Shown piece by piece: positions 6,066-7,817 of a stretch of DNA of 7,817 bases. Each line of letters starts with the position of its first letter. The stretch's first letter is position 1. A program made the position numbers and the translations under genes. Source of the DNA: an uncultured Collinsella sp. (GTDB lineage Bacteria > Actinomycetota > Coriobacteriia > Coriobacteriales > Coriobacteriaceae); the NCBI GenBank assembly GCA_902496375.1, contig CABVAS010000069.1, forward strand, positions 1 through 7,817, written 5' to 3'. The notes under the pieces were generated by a model that saw nothing but the letters and a program-made list of their open reading frames with translations, made no database searches and was not told where the DNA came from.

Positions 6066-7076
6066 CTAGATCGAGGTGGAGTCGAGCCAGTTGAGCTTGC
6101 ACTCGAGAATGCGCTGCTCGCCGGGTTCGCTGCTTCCGTCAAGTAGGGCGAGCAGCATCTCGGCTGCTTCGCGACCTTCTTGGTCGACGGGCTCGATGAT
6201 GGTGGAGACGGTCGGTGTGGTGAGATTAGTCCAGTCTTCGCAGTTGAGTCCCAAAAGGCCGATTTGCTGCGGAAGCAGATGGGCCATTGGCTGGAGGGCC
6301 TTGTAGACACGGGGAAGTGCCCACTGATTTTGCACGAAGATAAGGGTTCGCTTGGCGGGATTGAACTTGAATTTAAAGTATTCAGTGAGCTCGTTGATTG
6401 ACGGCTTGTTGTGATCGATGGGAATCGCTTTGTAGAGCTGCCCGTTCGCTGCCAGCGCCTCGGCATACCCCTGAAAACGCTCCATGCGGGTGCGCATTTC
6501 GGTCATGTTGGCGGCAATGGAAAAGAAATCTTCGTAGCCGGCGTCGAGGAGTGCCTGTGTGGCGTTGTACACGCCGTCGTAAAGGTTGGTTTTGATCCAG
6601 CTGGTACCTGGGCTATAGATGGCCGCATCGAAAAAGACGACCGGCTTGCCGGCGCGTCTAATGCGGTCATGCACGGCTTTGAAGTTTGCCGTGGGCTGGA
6701 TGATAAAGCCATCGACGCCCAGCGAGAGCATCTTGTCGACGTACATGAGCTCGGTCTCGGGGTTAAAGTTGCTCGTGCAAACGACCGTCTGGTAGCCCGC
6801 GGGGAGCATGACCTGCTCCATGCCATTGAGAACGAGCCCCGCCCATTTGTTGGTGTTATCCAAAATGATGATGGCAATGACGTGGGTTTGCTTGCCGGTG
6901 AGCGTCTGCGCTTGGGCGTTGGGAACGTATCCGAGTTCCTTAATGACGCGCGCGATTTTGTTCTGCGTCTTCTCGCTAAGCTTTTCTCGTTTGTCGTTGA
7001 GGTAATACGAGACGCTTGCCGTCGAGGTTCCCGCCTCTCGAGCGACGTCTGCGATCGTAACGCGCTGTTTTGCCAC
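6066..7076 (-). CDS. LacI-family transcriptional regulator
   Basis: DNA-binding repressor of sugar genes (336 aa, usual length). The N-terminal helix-turn-helix is typical: VTIADVAREAGTSTASVSYYLN at about residues 6-27. A hinge region PNAQAQTLTG follows at about 52-61; it has Gln where many members have Arg in N..AR.L. The rest is a periplasmic-binding-protein-like sensor: HVIAIIILDN, GVDGFIIQPTA, KPVVFFDA, and a C-terminal TVSTIIEPVDQEGREAAEMLL segment common in the family. The start is a GTG: AAGGAG lies 5 bases upstream and the protein begins MAKQRVTIADVA. An in-frame ATG 12 codons earlier, at 7112, lacks such a site. The gene is divergent from a PTS EIIB gene and probably controls it, and perhaps itself. 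The sensor has some likeness to KdgR-type regulators, but the ligand cannot be read from the sequence. Confidence 0.92.
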   Translation of the reverse strand: MAKQRVTIADVAREAGTSTASVSYYLNDKREKLSEKTQNKIARVIKELGYVPNAQAQTLTGKQTHVIAIIILDNTNKWAGLVLNGMEQVMLPAGYQTVVCTSNFNPETELMYVDKMLSLGVDGFIIQPTANFKAVHDRIRRAGKPVVFFDAAIYSPGTSWIKTNLYDGVYNATQALLDAGYEDFFSIAANMTEMRTRMERFQGYAEALAANGQLYKAIPIDHNKPSINELTEYFKFKFNPAKRTLIFVQNQWALPRVYKALQPMAHLLPQQIGLLGLNCEDWTNLTTPTVSTIIEPVDQEGREAAEMLLALLDGSSEPGEQRILECKLNWLDSTSI

Positions 7077-7081
7077 AGCGA

Positions 7082-7087
7082 CTCCTT
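7082..7087 (-). promoter_or_regulatory. Ribosome binding site that sets the GTG start of the LacI gene
   Basis: AAGGAG on the - strand is 5 bases before the GTG at 7076-7074. It lies downstream of the in-frame ATG at 7112, so that ATG cannot use it. Confidence 0.8.
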
Positions 7088-7172
7088 CCGACAGATGAGC
7101 ATTTTCCAACATGATGACTTTGAGTCTTGGTGAAGGATACGCTTCGGTGAGCGGCTTTTTCCTTTCATATGA

Positions 7173-7194
7173 GTATGCAACAAATGCGGCATAC
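7173..7194. repeat. Inverted repeat, possible operator near the LacI gene
   Basis: GTATGC (7173-7178) and GCATAC (7189-7194) are perfect inverse copies 10 bases apart. The site lies about 100 bases upstream of the LacI start, where an autoregulatory site would be expected. I found no convincing promoter for the LacI gene next to it. Confidence 0.35.
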
Positions 7195-7301
7195 GGGTGG
7201 GGTCGAAATTTGTGACCGGCATGCGCATCTGCCGTCTACCGAGAAAATCAAATACTTCTTGACTTTTGAAATCGAGGGCAAAATCGCAGGATTCATTTTT
7301 G

Positions 7302-7328
7302 GTTAAACGCATAACTAAATCGCATAAC
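7302..7328. promoter_or_regulatory. LacI-type operator candidate with repeated CGCATAAC
   Basis: GTTAAACGCATAAC (7302-7315) is an imperfect palindrome centred on CG, with arms GTTA and TAAC. A central CG is common in LacI-family operators. CGCATAAC occurs at 7308-7315 and again at 7321-7328, 13 bases on. It is about 35-60 bases upstream of the predicted PTS promoter, so it could be an auxiliary operator or belong to another promoter. Confidence 0.35.
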
Positions 7329-7361
7329 CAACGCTCTGACCTGCGCGTTTACCGAAATAAG

Positions 7362-7391
7362 CTGGCATTAAGAAAAACGAGCACCTATATT
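7362..7391 (+). promoter_or_regulatory. Probable promoter of the PTS operon
   Basis: The -10 box TATATT (7386-7391) matches consensus at five of six positions. CTGGCA (7362-7367) is an acceptable -35 with an 18-base spacer. Transcription would begin near 7398, leaving a leader of about 95 bases before the EIIB start. Confidence 0.5.
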
Positions 7392-7416
7392 GTTCTTGTC
7401 GAAAAGACAGCAAGTC

Positions 7417-7454
7417 CAAACGGCAGGGGATGCTCCGGAGGCCTCCGCAAACGG
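7417..7454. repeat. 12-bp palindrome with flanking CAAACGG repeats in the PTS leader
   Basis: CGGAGGCCTCCG (7436-7447) is a perfect palindrome. CAAACGG precedes it at 7417-7423 and follows it directly at 7448-7454. The group lies just downstream of the predicted start of transcription, where bound repressor could block RNA polymerase. With no loop the palindrome makes a poor RNA hairpin, so a DNA role is more likely. Confidence 0.4.
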
Positions 7455-7491
7455 TGTCTTGCGCACGCAACTCTATGAAAAGAGGGAAGCA

Positions 7492-7817
7492 ATGAAGATC
7501 GTAGGCGTTGCCGCCTGTACCGTGGGTATCGCCCACACGTATATGGCCCAGAAGGCGATTCAGGATGAATGCGCCGCCCGTGGCATCGAGTGCAAAGTCG
7601 AGGCTCAGGGTGGCCTGGGTATCGAGAACGAGCTGACGCAGGAAGACGTGGATTCCGCCGACCTGGTGCTCGAGTCCGTCGACGTGGGCGTCGAGAACGA
7701 GGATCGTTTTGAGCAGAAGATGGCCGAGGGCAAGTTCCTGAAGGTCGGCACCTCGGATGTAATCGCCGATCCGGTAAAGATCATCGACCAGGCCGTTGAG
7801 ATCATCAAGGCGACGGG
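7492..7817 (+). CDS. PTS fructose-family EIIB component, open at the right edge
   Basis: Phosphocarrier domain that takes phosphate from EIIA and gives it to a sugar crossing the EIIC channel. The 108 codons seen are about the length of a complete stand-alone EIIB, but no stop is reached before the window ends. The N-terminal MKIVGVAACTVGIAHTYMAQ holds the active-site loop with phospho-accepting Cys9. CTVGIAHT replaces the common CPTGIAHT of fructose-type EIIB. Further family features are KVEAQGGLGIENELT (residues 35-49) and the DVxxADLVL-type strand (DVDSADLVLESVDV, about 52-65). The ATG at 7492 follows AGAGGGA by 4 bases. It is probably the first gene of a PTS operon, with EIIC and EIIA beyond the edge, controlled by the divergent LacI regulator. 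A fused multidomain protein cannot be excluded. Confidence 0.88.
   Translation, partial: MKIVGVAACTVGIAHTYMAQKAIQDECAARGIECKVEAQGGLGIENELTQEDVDSADLVLESVDVGVENEDRFEQKMAEGKFLKVGTSDVIADPVKIIDQAVEIIKAT

Noticed and set aside
7266..7478. A 70-codon + strand frame in the LacI-PTS intergenic region
   Set aside because: It has no ribosome binding site, overlaps the predicted PTS promoter and operator repeats, and its composition is unlike the neighbouring genes.
7315..7536. A 73-codon - strand frame across the PTS promoter and EIIB start
   Set aside because: It overlaps the start of EIIB on the other strand, shows no motif, and has no clear ribosome binding site.

Overview
The window looks like a piece of chromosome from a high-GC Gram-positive gut actinobacterium. 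Collinsella or another Coriobacteriia is my best guess. The basis is GC-rich third codon positions, clear AAGGAG-type ribosome binding sites, a Tat-type lipoprotein signal on a solute-binding protein, and a FusA2-like second EF-G of the kind known in actinobacteria. I assign this from sequence style and family memory, not from a database search. No RNA gene, CRISPR array, transposase or other mobile element is visible.

Layout, left to right. (1) Positions 1-178 hold a short perfect inverted repeat and a promoter region with three copies of a TAAAGTG element. (2) Positions 179-2449 (+) are a compact three-gene operon for a polar amino acid ABC transporter: Tat-type lipoprotein binding protein, membrane permease, ATPase. 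Start and stop codons overlap at both junctions, and a strong intrinsic terminator follows. (3) Positions 2524-2759 are a long leader whose last ~65 bases can be folded like the antiterminator (tRNA acceptor-binding) part of a T-box, with an alternative fold that hides the Shine-Dalgarno. (4) Positions 2760-4835 (+) encode a full-length EF-G paralogue of the EF-G2/FusA2 type with eroded guanine-binding motifs, followed by another strong terminator. (5) Positions 4963-5946 (-) encode an exported or membrane-anchored DNA/RNA non-specific endonuclease. (6) Positions 6066-7076 (-) encode a LacI-family repressor. (7) Positions 7077-7491 are a divergent control region with several operator-like repeats and one good promoter. 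(8) Positions 7492-7817 (+) are a fructose-family PTS EIIB gene that runs up to or past the right edge.

How the parts work together. The first three genes form one importer. The LacI regulator lies divergent from the PTS gene and probably controls it in response to the sugar or a derivative. EF-G2 and the nuclease appear to be separate units, although no terminator is visible between the LacI gene and the nuclease gene.

The most unusual points are the EF-G2 leader, the degenerate EF-G2 GTPase motifs (NRLS in place of NKxD, DAPCY in place of DTPGH), and the repeated TAAAGTG element at the transporter promoter.
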